A DNA stretch of 64,000 nucleotides from Mycolicibacterium sp. BiH015 (GCF_027706845.1 NZ_JAQGCZ010000007.1:236244-300243); one strand, 5' to 3'. Shown: positions 35,575-44,991, counted from the first letter of the stretch. The notes: generated by a model not told the origin, from the letters alone. Made by a program: numbers and translations.

Positions 35575-36447
35575 ATGGGAATTCTGGAGGGCCGCGTCGC
35601 CATCATCACCGGCGCCGGGCGTGGCATCGGACGAGAGCACGCGTTGCTGTTTGCTGCTCAGGGTGCCGCAGTGGTGGTCAATGACCTCGGTGGCAGCAAT
35701 ACCGGCGAGGGGATCGATTCGGGGCCGGCATTTGACGTCGTCGGCGAAATCACCGCGATGGGCGGTCGAGCGGTGGCCAACACCGACAACATTGCCGACT
35801 GGGACGGTGCCCAGGGACTTGTGCAGCAGGCGATCGACTCATTCGGCCGACTGGATGTGCTTGTCAACAATGCCGGAATCCTGCGCGACGCCTTCATCGC
35901 CGGGATGGCCGAGTCCCAGTGGGACGCAGTCATCAACGTCCACCTGAAGGGGCACTTTGCGATGTTGCACCACGCCGCAGAGTACTGGAAGAACCAGTCC
36001 AAGAGCGGCGACCAACCGGTGGCGGCTGTGATCAATACTGCGTCGGGGTCAGGTCTGACGCTGCCGAATGCCGGCCAAGCAAACTATGGCGCGGCGAAAG
36101 CCGGTATCGCCGCGCTGACTCTGATCGCGGCAGAAGAGCTGGAGCGCTATGGAGTCAGGGTCAACGCGATCGCCCCTATAGCGCGGACCCGGCTCACCTT
36201 GGCCACGCCGGGTATGGGTGCGTTGATGGCCGAGCCGGAGGACGGGGGACTCGATCTGTTTTCACCGGCCAACATCTCTCCGCTGGTTGCCTATCTCGCC
36301 AGCGAGAAGTGCCCACTGACCGGTCAGGTGTACGCGGTACAGGGTGGTGCGATCTCAGTTCTCAAGGGCTGGCATGACATCGACACGATCGAGACCGACA
36401 AGGTATGGGAGATCGACGACATCGCCGCCAGATTGCCGGGAGCATAA
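35575..36447 (+). CDS. Short-chain dehydrogenase/reductase (3-hydroxyacyl-CoA type)
   Basis: A 290-residue SDR. The NAD-binding motif is TGAGRGIGREHA, then VNNAGILRD, and the catalytic Tyr/Lys pair is in NYGAAKAGIAALTL. The long C-terminal tail (residues about 225-290) is like that of the dehydrogenase part of multifunctional peroxisomal beta-oxidation enzymes. It would oxidise the 3-hydroxyacyl-CoA made by the MaoC hydratase. The ATG at 35575 follows GGGAGATATCG. Confidence 0.87.
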   Translation: MGILEGRVAIITGAGRGIGREHALLFAAQGAAVVVNDLGGSNTGEGIDSGPAFDVVGEITAMGGRAVANTDNIADWDGAQGLVQQAIDSFGRLDVLVNNAGILRDAFIAGMAESQWDAVINVHLKGHFAMLHHAAEYWKNQSKSGDQPVAAVINTASGSGLTLPNAGQANYGAAKAGIAALTLIAAEELERYGVRVNAIAPIARTRLTLATPGMGALMAEPEDGGLDLFSPANISPLVAYLASEKCPLTGQVYAVQGGAISVLKGWHDIDTIETDKVWEIDDIAARLPGA

Positions 36448-36449
36448 GC

Positions 36450-37703
36450 GTGTACGAATGGTCCGACACCGACGTCATCATGCGCGACACGGTGCGTGAA
36501 TTCGTCGCCAAGGAAATCCGCCCCTATGCCGACGAGCTCGAAAGCGGCGCACTGTCGCCCTATCCGATTGCTCGAAAGCTGTTCAGCGAGTTCGGACTCG
36601 ATGTGATGGCGGCCGAAGCTGTCAAGACGATGCTGGACAAGCAGCGGGCGCGTGAAGCGTCAGGCGCCAGAGCGGAGGCCGGCCCCAAGAAGGGCGGCGG
36701 ATGGGGTGAGATCGGCGCTCAGGCGTCGATGGCCGCAGTGCTGGTGTCCGAGATCGCCGGCGTCAGCATGGGCCTGCTCTCCACCATCGGTGTGAGTCTG
36801 GGTTTGGGTGCCGCCACGATCATGAGCAGGGGAACTCTGGCGCAGAAGGAGCGGTGGCTGCCCGACCTGGTGACGCTGGACAAGATCGCTGCGTGGGCGA
36901 TCACAGAGCCCGATGCAGGTTCAGACGCTTTCGGTGGCATGAAGACCTACGTCAAGCGCGATGGTGCTGACTACGTGCTCAACGGCCAGAAGACGTTCAT
37001 CACCAACGGTCCCGATGCCGACGTCATGGTCGTATACGCAAAGCTGGCCGATGATGGTGCGACAGATCCCCGGGATCGGCCCGTGTTGACGTTCGTTCTC
37101 GATTCGGGCATGCCGGGGCTGGTGCAGGGCCGGGCATTCAAGAAGATGGGCATGATGTCCTCTCCGACGGGTGAACTCTTCTTCGACAACGTGCGGCTCA
37201 CCCCCGACCGCCTGCTCGGTGAGACCGAGCAGCACGGCGGCGGGGACGGTCGTGACTCCGCCCGCGCCAGCTTTGCCGCCGAACGACTCGGCGTTGCGCT
37301 GATGGCGCTCGGCATCATCAACGAGTGCCATCGGTTGTCCCTGGACTATGCGCGGACGCGGACGCTGTGGGGACGAAATATCGGGCGATTTCAGCTGATT
37401 CAGCTCAAACTTGCCAAGATGGAGGTCGCCAGGATCAACGTACAGAACATGGTCTTCCAGACTTTGGAGCGTCTCGGCGCGGGCAAGATCCCGAGCCTGT
37501 CCGAAGCATCTGCGATCAAGCTCTACTCGTCGGAAGCGGCCACCGAAGTAGCGATGGAAGCTGTTCAACTCTTCGGCGGCAACGGGTACATGGCCGAGTA
37601 CCGGGTCGAACAACTCGCCCGCGACGCCAAATCGCTCATGATCTACGCCGGCAGCAACGAGGTTCAGGTCACCCACATTGCCAAGGGGTTGCTGTCGGGA
37701 TGA
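36450..37703 (+). CDS. Acyl-CoA dehydrogenase
   Basis: A 417-residue FAD-dependent acyl-CoA dehydrogenase. FAD- and substrate-binding segments are AWAITEPDAGSDAFG, FITNGPDADV, ARTRTLWGRNIGRFQLIQ and QLFGGNGYMAEYRVEQLARD. The end reads IYAGSNEVQ, with Ala where medium-chain enzymes have their catalytic Glu; AAERLGVALMALG instead has a Glu at the position used by isovaleryl- and long-chain enzymes. A Gly/Lys-rich insert (ARAEAGPKKGGGWG) is unusual. GTG 36450 starts two bases after the SDR stop. Confidence 0.9.
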   Translation: MYEWSDTDVIMRDTVREFVAKEIRPYADELESGALSPYPIARKLFSEFGLDVMAAEAVKTMLDKQRAREASGARAEAGPKKGGGWGEIGAQASMAAVLVSEIAGVSMGLLSTIGVSLGLGAATIMSRGTLAQKERWLPDLVTLDKIAAWAITEPDAGSDAFGGMKTYVKRDGADYVLNGQKTFITNGPDADVMVVYAKLADDGATDPRDRPVLTFVLDSGMPGLVQGRAFKKMGMMSSPTGELFFDNVRLTPDRLLGETEQHGGGDGRDSARASFAAERLGVALMALGIINECHRLSLDYARTRTLWGRNIGRFQLIQLKLAKMEVARINVQNMVFQTLERLGAGKIPSLSEASAIKLYSSEAATEVAMEAVQLFGGNGYMAEYRVEQLARDAKSLMIYAGSNEVQVTHIAKGLLSG

Positions 37704-38539
37704 TCGTCGAGAGCCGGTCGCGATTCGCAGGAGTCGAGACTCGTGTGTTGACGGTTCCCGGCGACGACCCTCCGATCGTGCTGCTGCACGGCTATGCCGA
37801 TTCGGCCGAGACTTGGTCGGAGGTCCTACGAGGATTCGGTGCTGCGGGCAAAAGGGCTGTCGCGGTGGATTTGCCCGGGTTCGGGCGGGCGGGTGCTCGG
37901 GCGCCGGGCCCCTTGGTCGAGCAATTCGACGCTTTCGCCGGCGCTCTGCTTGCCGAGCTCGGTCCGGCTGTCGTCGTTGGCAACTCGCTGGGGGCAGCGA
38001 CTGCGGTACGTGCTGCCACCAGGCACCCGAATCTGGTCGCCGGGTTGGTTGCCCTCGACGACCCCGTCAATGCGCGGCACTGGCTGGCACGACTGGCCCG
38101 CTTCCGCGAGATCCCCACCGGGGTGTGGCAGGGCATGGGTGCGATTCCGGTTCCGACGCCGGCGAAGCGGCGCCTCAGTGAGATCGCCGCCCGCAGGATC
38201 CTCTACGGTTCGGGAACCGCCGCCGATCCCGAAGTGGTGGGTCGGTGGTCATCGCTGATGACCCAGCCGCATGCAGTGGAGGCGCTGGCGCGCTATGCGT
38301 TTCAATACGCTCTCGAAACCACGGGTGGCCACCGAGACGTCCGGGTGAGCTGCCCGACAATCGTCGTGCACGGCGCACAGGACCGGATCATCCCCGTCCA
38401 GGCGAGCCGAGCCCTGCACCAGCAGATTCCGGGCAGCGACCTGGTCGTGTTGCCGCGCTCCGGTCACTGTCCCCAGCTCGACGATCCGGCCGCAGTGGTC
38501 CGGCTCACCCTACGACTCCTGAACAGGATTCCTCGATGA
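37700..38539 (+). CDS. Alpha/beta hydrolase
   Basis: A 279-residue hydrolase with oxyanion motif LLHGYADSAETW, nucleophile elbow VVGNSLGAATAV, acid in VVHGAQDRIIP and His in RSGHCPQLDDP. It is coupled to the dehydrogenase gene by ATGA overlap and to the ligase gene downstream. It may release or open an ester or ring in the substrate, or act as a thioesterase; sequence does not decide. Confidence 0.88.
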   Translation: MIVESRSRFAGVETRVLTVPGDDPPIVLLHGYADSAETWSEVLRGFGAAGKRAVAVDLPGFGRAGARAPGPLVEQFDAFAGALLAELGPAVVVGNSLGAATAVRAATRHPNLVAGLVALDDPVNARHWLARLARFREIPTGVWQGMGAIPVPTPAKRRLSEIAARRILYGSGTAADPEVVGRWSSLMTQPHAVEALARYAFQYALETTGGHRDVRVSCPTIVVHGAQDRIIPVQASRALHQQIPGSDLVVLPRSGHCPQLDDPAAVVRLTLRLLNRIPR

Positions 38540-40131
38540 ACGTCGGCGAAAAGCTCACGCATGCAGTGACTTTGGGACGTGCCGCGGGAGTGCTGTGCAG
38601 GCGCGGAATGATCACCCCTTGGCGGCCATGGGAGGCGATGGGCGCTTCGCGGGCCGTGCGGCGATACGGCGCATTCGGCGGGTCGGCGCATTTCGGCGCT
38701 GTGCGGTACGGAGACCGGCGGGCCCTGACCGATCCGACGACGTCGCTGACATACCGTGAGCTCGATGCACAGTCCACTGCCAGGGCGCGGGTGTTGGCCG
38801 GCGACAGCGGTCGGCCGACAGTGGTGGGGTTGCTGCGCCGCAGCGGGGTGGAGTTCCTGCTCGACCTGGCCGCGGCGAACAAAGCGGGTGCTCGCACCGT
38901 ATTGCTCAACACCGGGTTCGCGGGTCCACAGTTGGCTGACGTCTGCAGGCGTGAGGGCGTCTCTGTCGTGCTGGCCGACGACGAGTTCTCATCCATGTCC
39001 GGCGAACTCGGGACCAGCGTGGCGTGCATGACCGGAAACCGCATGGCGGAGCTGGCGGCCGGGCAATCCGGCTCGGTGCTGCCGGCACCGGCACGAGCGG
39101 GTGGGCTGGTGCTTCTCACCAGCGGGACGACCGGGACCCCCAAGGGTGCGCCACGGGATCGCATTAGTCCGCTGCAGTCAGCCCAGTTGGTCGACCGCAT
39201 TCCATGGCCGCGCGACAGCGCGTATTACGTTGCGGCACCGCTGTTTCACGCAACCGGCTTGGCCACCTGCACCATCGGCCTCGCACTGGGAAATCACGTG
39301 GTACTCAGCCGGCGCTTCGATGCTCGCGAGACGTTGGCGGCGGTACAGGCCCATAGGATAGAGGCTCTGGTTCTGGTGCCGACGATGCTGTCACGAATAC
39401 TCGACCTGCCGCCCGATGTCCTCGACTCTGTCGATACCTCCTCGCTGAAGGTGATCTTCGTTGCGGGTTCCTCGCTGTCTCCGGCACTCTGCCGCCGCGC
39501 CGCAGAGCAATTCGGGGACGTTCTCTACAACCTCTACGGCTCGACCGAGGTGGCAACGGCCGCGGTCGCCACGCCTGCGGAGCTCAAACGTGCGCCAGGC
39601 ACGGTCGGGCGCCCGCCGGTGGGGTGCATCGTCGCGGCCTATGACTCCGAAGACCGCAGGATCACGCGACCGGGAGAGGTCGGAACCGTCTACGTGTCCA
39701 GCGGACTGAGCTTCGCGGGATATACCAACGGCGGGCACAAGAAGACGCTGGACGGGCTGCTCTCCAGCGGCGACACCGGCCATTTCGACGAAGAAGGATT
39801 GTGGTTCATCGACGGACGCGACGACGACATGGTGGTGTCAGGTGGCGAGAATGTGTACCCGCTGGAGATCGAGAACCTGCTCGCCGAACTTCCCGGTGTA
39901 CGAGAGGTGGCCGTCGTCGGCGTCGCCGATCCCGATTTCGGGATGTGCCTGCGCGCGTTTGTCGTTGCCCACCCGGATCACTGCCTCGATGCCCACCACA
40001 TTCGCGATGCGGTGCGCTCACGCCTGGCACGGCACAAGGTTCCGCGCGACGTGGTCTTCGTGAATGCTCTGCCCCGCAACGAAACCGGAAAGGTGGTCAA
40101 GAATCGCCTGGCGGAAACGGAACAGTTCTGA
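38536..40131 (+). CDS. Fatty-acyl-CoA ligase (AMP-forming)
   Basis: A 531-residue ANL-superfamily ligase. The P-loop is LLTSGTTGTPKGAPR, followed by YGSTEVA, the acidic motif GDTGHFDEEGLWFIDGRDDD and the C-terminal Lys in NETGKVVKNRL. The N-terminal region with RPWEAMGASRAVRRYGAFG resembles FadD-type acid:CoA ligases of mycobacteria. It would activate the pathway's acid substrate. The 3' end overlaps the convergent tetR2 gene by 35 bp. Confidence 0.92.
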   Translation: MNVGEKLTHAVTLGRAAGVLCRRGMITPWRPWEAMGASRAVRRYGAFGGSAHFGAVRYGDRRALTDPTTSLTYRELDAQSTARARVLAGDSGRPTVVGLLRRSGVEFLLDLAAANKAGARTVLLNTGFAGPQLADVCRREGVSVVLADDEFSSMSGELGTSVACMTGNRMAELAAGQSGSVLPAPARAGGLVLLTSGTTGTPKGAPRDRISPLQSAQLVDRIPWPRDSAYYVAAPLFHATGLATCTIGLALGNHVVLSRRFDARETLAAVQAHRIEALVLVPTMLSRILDLPPDVLDSVDTSSLKVIFVAGSSLSPALCRRAAEQFGDVLYNLYGSTEVATAAVATPAELKRAPGTVGRPPVGCIVAAYDSEDRRITRPGEVGTVYVSSGLSFAGYTNGGHKKTLDGLLSSGDTGHFDEEGLWFIDGRDDDMVVSGGENVYPLEIENLLAELPGVREVAVVGVADPDFGMCLRAFVVAHPDHCLDAHHIRDAVRSRLARHKVPRDVVFVNALPRNETGKVVKNRLAETEQF

Positions 40132-40717
40132 GATGGTGCTTCACCGGGAGAAGGAACGTCCGCGCGAACAATTCGGGACCGTCAATCCCTTGCAGACCGA
40201 GAGTTGTGGACGGTATCAGCACCAGGGTGTGCAGCAATCTCGTCATGTGCTCGGCCAGCGCTGCACCCGATGCTGGATCGATGTCGTCGAGGCGCAGCGA
40301 TTTTTGCAACAACGCGCTGCCGAGGTCGAGGGTCTCCCGGCGATCCGAGATCACATACGGCATCAGAATCTCGGGGTTGATCCGCATGATCGCCGACAGG
40401 GGTCCATGGCCGCGCAGGTGGCGGTATGCGGCGGCGAAGCCGTGCACAAGCCGTTCGTCGGCACTGTCATACCGCGCCGCGACCACCGTGACGACATCGG
40501 TCAGACGGGACAGCTCCGCGGCAGCGACGGCGGCCAACAGCGCCTCGCGGCCAGCGAAATATGTGTAGAGCGTGGCGCGGCTCACCCGTGCGCGCCGGGC
40601 CACCTCGTCCATCGACAACTTCCGGAGGCCGGTGAGCTCGGCCAGCTCGAGGACCGCAGCCAGGACGCGGGCGCGACCGTCGAGACCGTCGGCGGTCTCG
40701 ATCGGTGCTGCAGGCAT
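40097..40717 (-). CDS. TetR-family regulator
   Basis: A 206-residue TetR protein. The DNA-binding part is LRKLSMDEVARRARVSRATL, then YTYFAGREALLAAV, and the rest is a helical ligand domain. It is divergent from the SDR gene at 40765 with 47 bp between starts, so that SDR is its likely target. It is convergent and overlapping with the ligase gene. Not closely similar to the TetR at 32149. Confidence 0.87.
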   Translation of the reverse strand: MPAAPIETADGLDGRARVLAAVLELAELTGLRKLSMDEVARRARVSRATLYTYFAGREALLAAVAAAELSRLTDVVTVVAARYDSADERLVHGFAAAYRHLRGHGPLSAIMRINPEILMPYVISDRRETLDLGSALLQKSLRLDDIDPASGAALAEHMTRLLHTLVLIPSTTLGLQGIDGPELFARTFLLPVKHHLRTVPFPPGDS

Positions 40718-40764
40718 CGACACAGCGTAGAACGACCGACATCGCCGAGAGAAAGGGCCAACCG

Positions 40765-41592
40765 ATGAATGCGGCCACGAATCTGAATGGACGCGTCGTC
40801 GCCATCACCGGCGGAGCCAGGGGCATCGGGGCCGCAATGGCTCGTGCCTTCCGGGCCGCAGGGGCGGCGGTGGCGGTTGGCGATGTCGACGCCCAGCTCG
40901 CCGAGGCAACGGCGACCACGATCGGGTGTCTCGGTACCTATGTCGACGTCGTCGATGCCTCAAGCGTCTCAGGCTTCCTCGACGAGGTAGAGGCCGTTCT
41001 CGGACCCGTCGACGTGATGATCAACAATGCCGGGATCATGCCGGTGACACCCATCCTGGAGGAGTCTGCGGAGTCGGTGCGGCGTCAGCTGGCGATCAAC
41101 GTGGCCGGTGTCATCTACGGAACCCAGGAGGCGGGGCGCAGGATGGCGGCGCGGAGATCGGGTCATGTCGTCAACGTAGCGTCCGCGGCCGGACGCATGG
41201 GTTTCGGTGGGGTGGCGACCTATACGGGAACGAAGTTCGCAGTCATGGGTTTCACCGACGCGGCCGCACTTGAGCTCAGACGCACCGGCATCGATTTCAC
41301 CTGCGTGTTACCCGGTGTCGTGAAGACAGAACTGACCAGTGGCCTGCGCGACCACCGTATTCTCCGCTCGTGCGAACCCGAGGATGTCGCGCGAGCGGTG
41401 GTGCAAGCTGTGAGGCGACCGCGGCGCACCGTCTACGTTCCCGGGCGGCTTCGCGCGGTGTCGTGGGGCTATGGATTGTTGCCCAGCGCGGCGCGTACGA
41501 GGGTGATGGCGATGATGGGCGCTGATCATCAGCTGCTCGCGGGCGATGCGGCGGCTCGCCGTGACTATCAGAAGCGTATCGACGCACCGTAG
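40765..41592 (+). CDS. Short-chain dehydrogenase
   Basis: A 275-residue classical SDR: TGGARGIGAAMARAF, NNAGIMPVTPILEE, catalytic Ser in NVASAAGRMGF and YTGTKFAVMGF. A C-terminal segment (WGYGLLPSAARTRVMAMMG) suggests association with membrane or substrate, as in many mycobacterial SDRs annotated as retinol- or steroid-type. The ATG at 40765 follows GAGAGAAAGGG. It ends before a strong terminator. Confidence 0.87.
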   Translation: MNAATNLNGRVVAITGGARGIGAAMARAFRAAGAAVAVGDVDAQLAEATATTIGCLGTYVDVVDASSVSGFLDEVEAVLGPVDVMINNAGIMPVTPILEESAESVRRQLAINVAGVIYGTQEAGRRMAARRSGHVVNVASAAGRMGFGGVATYTGTKFAVMGFTDAAALELRRTGIDFTCVLPGVVKTELTSGLRDHRILRSCEPEDVARAVVQAVRRPRRTVYVPGRLRAVSWGYGLLPSAARTRVMAMMGADHQLLAGDAAARRDYQKRIDAP

Positions 41593-41620
41593 TTGCCGTG
41601 TCGGGCAGGCCCGCCGCACA

Positions 41621-41680
41621 CCGATCACCCCAATGACCCCGCGCACGTGAGCAACGCGGGGTCATTGTCGGGTTGATCGG
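41621..41680. terminator. Strong bidirectional terminator
   Basis: AATGACCCCGCG and CGCGGGGTCATT pair perfectly (12 bp) over an 11-base loop. Outer CCGATCA and TGATCGG arms extend the stem to nearly 60 bp. It lies between the convergent SDR and propeller genes and ends one base before the propeller stop codon. Confidence 0.85.
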
Positions 41681-41681
41681 A

Positions 41682-44501
41682 CTACATCTGCATGCTGGCA
41701 GATCGGAAGCCGCCGCCGCTGACAGTGATGACATCTCCTGCGGCATAGGGGATTGTGGCGCATCCCCGCTCGTCGGTATTCACCGTCACAGAGCCGACGG
41801 TCACCGCGGCGCCTCGGACGGGACGCGCCTGATCGTCTTCTGCCACAGTGGCTGTCACCAGGATCTGGTCGCCAGACGTCGAGATGATCAGCTGAGGTTG
41901 GCTGACGCCGGGGAAGTCGGTCTGGGTCGGGACGCCGCTGTAGGTGACACCGTTGATCTCCGAAGAAACCTCGCCCGAGAAGGCGTTGCTCTTGCCAATG
42001 TTGATCTTGCCCTTCAAGTAACCGGTTCGTTCACCACTGCTCGTCAGGTCGGCAGTCCATACCGAGTTACCCATCGGGTTGATGATCCGGACCTTCTCCG
42101 TCCCGTTGACGAATGTCTTCCCGTCGTCGGAGTAGTTCGTGTAAGTCACCGAATACGTTCCCCACGCAAAGATCCCGCGGTATCGCACCGTTGCCGTTCC
42201 GGAGTGAGTGCCGTGAAGGACGCGGGTCGACTGGCGTCCCATCATCGGCCGGTACTCCTTGACCGGCACCGACCACTGGGCGATCGCGTCAGGATCCTGA
42301 TGCACCGGAGGGAGCGGGGACGTCGCCTCCCGGGACGGGAAGCTGATGATGCTGATGCGCCAGGGGGTGTCGGGCGCCCCCGGAGTGACACTGTCCGGGC
42401 GTTGCTGTTCGTTGACCAGCGCTCGGGTCGAATCGGGGAACCAGCTCCACCCGCGGATCGTCCAATCGGGATCGATGATGATCGGCTGGCCCGAGTAGCC
42501 GCCCAGCTGCTGCCCGGTATCGAGGTCCATCAACCACGGTTCGTTCATCGAGCGTCGGTTGTTCCACAGGCTGACCCGTCCGATCTGGGGGAATGCTGCA
42601 CTGTCGATCAGTGATGGCCGCACGAGAGCAGTGAAGACGTCCATCCGGTCCAGACCGCGGGCGGAGCTGAAGTAGGCCCAGTTGCCGTCCGGGGAGATGT
42701 CGCCGGATTCGTTGTAGTCGAGGTCGGTGGTGAGCTGCCGACGTTCACCTGTGGCGGTGTCCAACAGCCAAATGTCGTAGTTCAGTCCGGTGGTGGTGGT
42801 TTGGTACTTCAGGTAACGCCCACCGGCGTGCCAACTCGCCCCCTCGTAGAAGCGGGTGGCGTCGGCGAAATCCGTTGCATAATCGGTCTTTTCATACCAC
42901 TGCGGGCTGAATATCCGCTGGTTGGTGATTTTGTATCCATTTCTCGTGGCCACCAGCGTGCCGATGCTCATCCGCGGGCCGGTGAAGACCGTGTTTTCGG
43001 TCCATGTCACGTACTCGCCGTAAGGGTCGGGCTTGGCCTCTCTGTTTTGAACAGGCAGCCAGCGAAGCAGTCCCCGGTCGGAGGGGAACTGCACCTTCTT
43101 GATGGTGGGATTCGAGCACGCGTAGATCGACCCTTCGCATTCGAGCACGCCGTAGGTGATCGCGCCGGCTCCTGCGAGCGGATCGTCGGCGGACTGCTGC
43201 CCGGAGGTGTTGGCGAACCAAATTCTTTGATTGTCATAGAGTGCACGGGCTTTGGTGGCGTTGGGCACCAAGCCGCAGGAAAGACATTGATAGTCACCGC
43301 CGTCGAGGTTCGTGACAGCGATATGAGTACTGTCGTCCACCTTTACCTCGAGGATCAGGTGCTCGCCGTCTGGACTCAGATCCGCACCGGTGACGGTGAC
43401 ACCGTCGGGCAGGTCGAACTCGATCACCTTCTCAACCTCGAAGGTCTCCAGAGGCGGCAACGATGCGGTTGCGGGGATCGGCACAACCGTGACCCCGATC
43501 CGAGCCGTCGGAGTGCCGTGGTCGGGCGAGAACAAGCGAGACAACAGGTGAAATCGGTTGTCGCTGACGCGCACACTGAAGGCGTCGGTGCCGCCGGATC
43601 GGACGAAGAACGGAGTCGGCGTGAAGGTGAAATTTCCCAGTTCGTCGATGACCACGGTGCCTGATTTCGGCCCGCCGACAAGGGTGTAGGTCAACCCGTC
43701 GCCGTCTGGATCAACAGCACCGACGTTTCCGGTGATGACCCCATCCGTCATGTCTTGAAAGTTGAGGCTGGCATCGTAGTGAACTTCGGGTGGCCGATTG
43801 AAAAAGGTGCGGCGGACCCACCCGAGAACGGCCCAGTTCGCTGCGTCGTTCAGGGGTGCAGGTGGGATCGAGGCCGGGGTGGAGTCGGTGACCGCGGCGG
43901 CGTCGCTGCGTGATTCTGCAGAGTCGTCGACGACGGCGACCTGTGCCGTCTCCGGTTCGGACACGGACTCCTCAGGCACCTGCTCACCGAGGGCACTCGT
44001 CGGGCCTTGCACCGGATCATCGGAGGGCAAGCCTGCCGGTTCAGCGTGCTCACCGCCGACAGCCGATTCGGTTTCCTCGCCATCGGTGTCGGCTCTGGCG
44101 GCGCCCTCAAGATCAGTGTCGGCGGCCGACGAGTCGTCCGAGGACGATGACGCATCGCCATCAGAACTGCGCGACGGTGCAGTCGAGGGCTTTGTCTCCC
44201 GCGGTCGAGTCGTATCAGATCGCTTGCGTGCGGACGGATGCGCGTCGTTGTCGCCCTCGGATCCGCGCTCTGTATGTGAAGTGCCGGACCCGGCGTTTCC
44301 GGCGTTCGGCGTGTTCGTCGTGTCAGCGCCGGCGACACCGTGTCCGGCGGCGACCGCGGTGATGACGTACGCGGCGACCGCCAATCCTCCGACTCGGGCT
44401 GCGCGCTTACCGGCGAGGGCGACGCTCATCCCCGCGGATGCGCTCTTGGTGTTGCACGCGTCGAGATCGACTTGCGAAGCGGGTTCGAGGTGGTTGGCCA
44501 T
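41682..44501 (-). CDS. Secreted cadherin-like/PD40 beta-propeller protein
   Basis: A 939-residue exported protein. It has a signal anchor (VGGLAVAAYVITAVAAGHGV, around residues 36-55), an Asp/Ser/Thr-rich linker to about 240, and a cadherin/VCBS-like domain (VDPDGDGLTYTLVGGPKSGT). A PD40 propeller follows from about 370 to 760 (SPDGEHLI, SPDGNWAYF, WFPDSTRALV), then a C-terminal Ig-like or carboxypeptidase-regulatory-like domain. Cys pairs (CLSCG, CEGSIYAC) suggest disulfides. It is the intact paralogue of the broken gene at 28017. ATG 44501 was chosen for the signal; ATG 44549 adds 16 residues. Divergent from a two-component pair. Function unknown; surface binding or sensing is inferred. Confidence 0.85.
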   Translation of the reverse strand: MANHLEPASQVDLDACNTKSASAGMSVALAGKRAARVGGLAVAAYVITAVAAGHGVAGADTTNTPNAGNAGSGTSHTERGSEGDNDAHPSARKRSDTTRPRETKPSTAPSRSSDGDASSSSDDSSAADTDLEGAARADTDGEETESAVGGEHAEPAGLPSDDPVQGPTSALGEQVPEESVSEPETAQVAVVDDSAESRSDAAAVTDSTPASIPPAPLNDAANWAVLGWVRRTFFNRPPEVHYDASLNFQDMTDGVITGNVGAVDPDGDGLTYTLVGGPKSGTVVIDELGNFTFTPTPFFVRSGGTDAFSVRVSDNRFHLLSRLFSPDHGTPTARIGVTVVPIPATASLPPLETFEVEKVIEFDLPDGVTVTGADLSPDGEHLILEVKVDDSTHIAVTNLDGGDYQCLSCGLVPNATKARALYDNQRIWFANTSGQQSADDPLAGAGAITYGVLECEGSIYACSNPTIKKVQFPSDRGLLRWLPVQNREAKPDPYGEYVTWTENTVFTGPRMSIGTLVATRNGYKITNQRIFSPQWYEKTDYATDFADATRFYEGASWHAGGRYLKYQTTTTGLNYDIWLLDTATGERRQLTTDLDYNESGDISPDGNWAYFSSARGLDRMDVFTALVRPSLIDSAAFPQIGRVSLWNNRRSMNEPWLMDLDTGQQLGGYSGQPIIIDPDWTIRGWSWFPDSTRALVNEQQRPDSVTPGAPDTPWRISIISFPSREATSPLPPVHQDPDAIAQWSVPVKEYRPMMGRQSTRVLHGTHSGTATVRYRGIFAWGTYSVTYTNYSDDGKTFVNGTEKVRIINPMGNSVWTADLTSSGERTGYLKGKINIGKSNAFSGEVSSEINGVTYSGVPTQTDFPGVSQPQLIISTSGDQILVTATVAEDDQARPVRGAAVTVGSVTVNTDERGCATIPYAAGDVITVSGGGFRSASMQM

Positions 44502-44590
44502 TCGTGGAGTCCGATCGTGAAGGTGGAGCCGTCGAGCAGAGCGGAACACGCATCAAGCTCACCGGCGTGGTCTGGGAAACACAGTCGCAA

Positions 44591-44620
44591 CAAACATACG
44601 TCTGTAGATGTAACTAACAA
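44591..44620 (-). promoter_or_regulatory. Promoter with embedded operator for the propeller gene
   Basis: On the minus strand TTGTTA (44620-44615) and TATGTT (44598-44593) are 16 bp apart. On the plus strand 44591-44614 starts CAAACATACGTCTG and shares 18 of 24 positions with the site in the thiolase promoter. The gene start is about 90 bp downstream. Confidence 0.6.
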
Positions 44621-44991
44621 CGGAATGGTTGTGTGGTTGGCGTGTTCGGTCGACCCTGAAGCTATCGACATGTGGTCGGTAACGAATCGTCAAACAGACT
44701 TCAGGAAGCGGTCAGGTTGTCTACGCGGAAAGCCCTGTTGAAGAGCAGGAAGGAGCCTCTTTTCGATGCGGACCGCCTACCGAACGCGGGTTGCTCACAT
44801 CGTTGCGCGGGAAGGCGTCAATGCCCGTCGTTTCCGTCGGATGTTGCGGTTCCGCCAGGCGCGCACCGTCGTGCCAATTCATTTACATGTAGTTATGCAT
44901 GCAAAAGCGGACCACGGTGTGGCCGTGGAGCGGCCGTCGGTCGTCACTTCGCCAACGCTCGCCTAACAGTGGATGTGGGCACTATGTGCAG
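44621..44991. other. Intergenic region upstream of the second two-component pair
   Basis: Mostly non-coding. A 66-codon frame (44766-44966, starting MRTAYRTRVAHIVAREGVNA) has an SD-like GGAAGGAG ten bases upstream and is Arg/His/Val-rich; it may be a small basic protein or chance. The sequence just before 44992 holds TATGTG (44983-44988), not a clear promoter. Confidence 0.35.
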
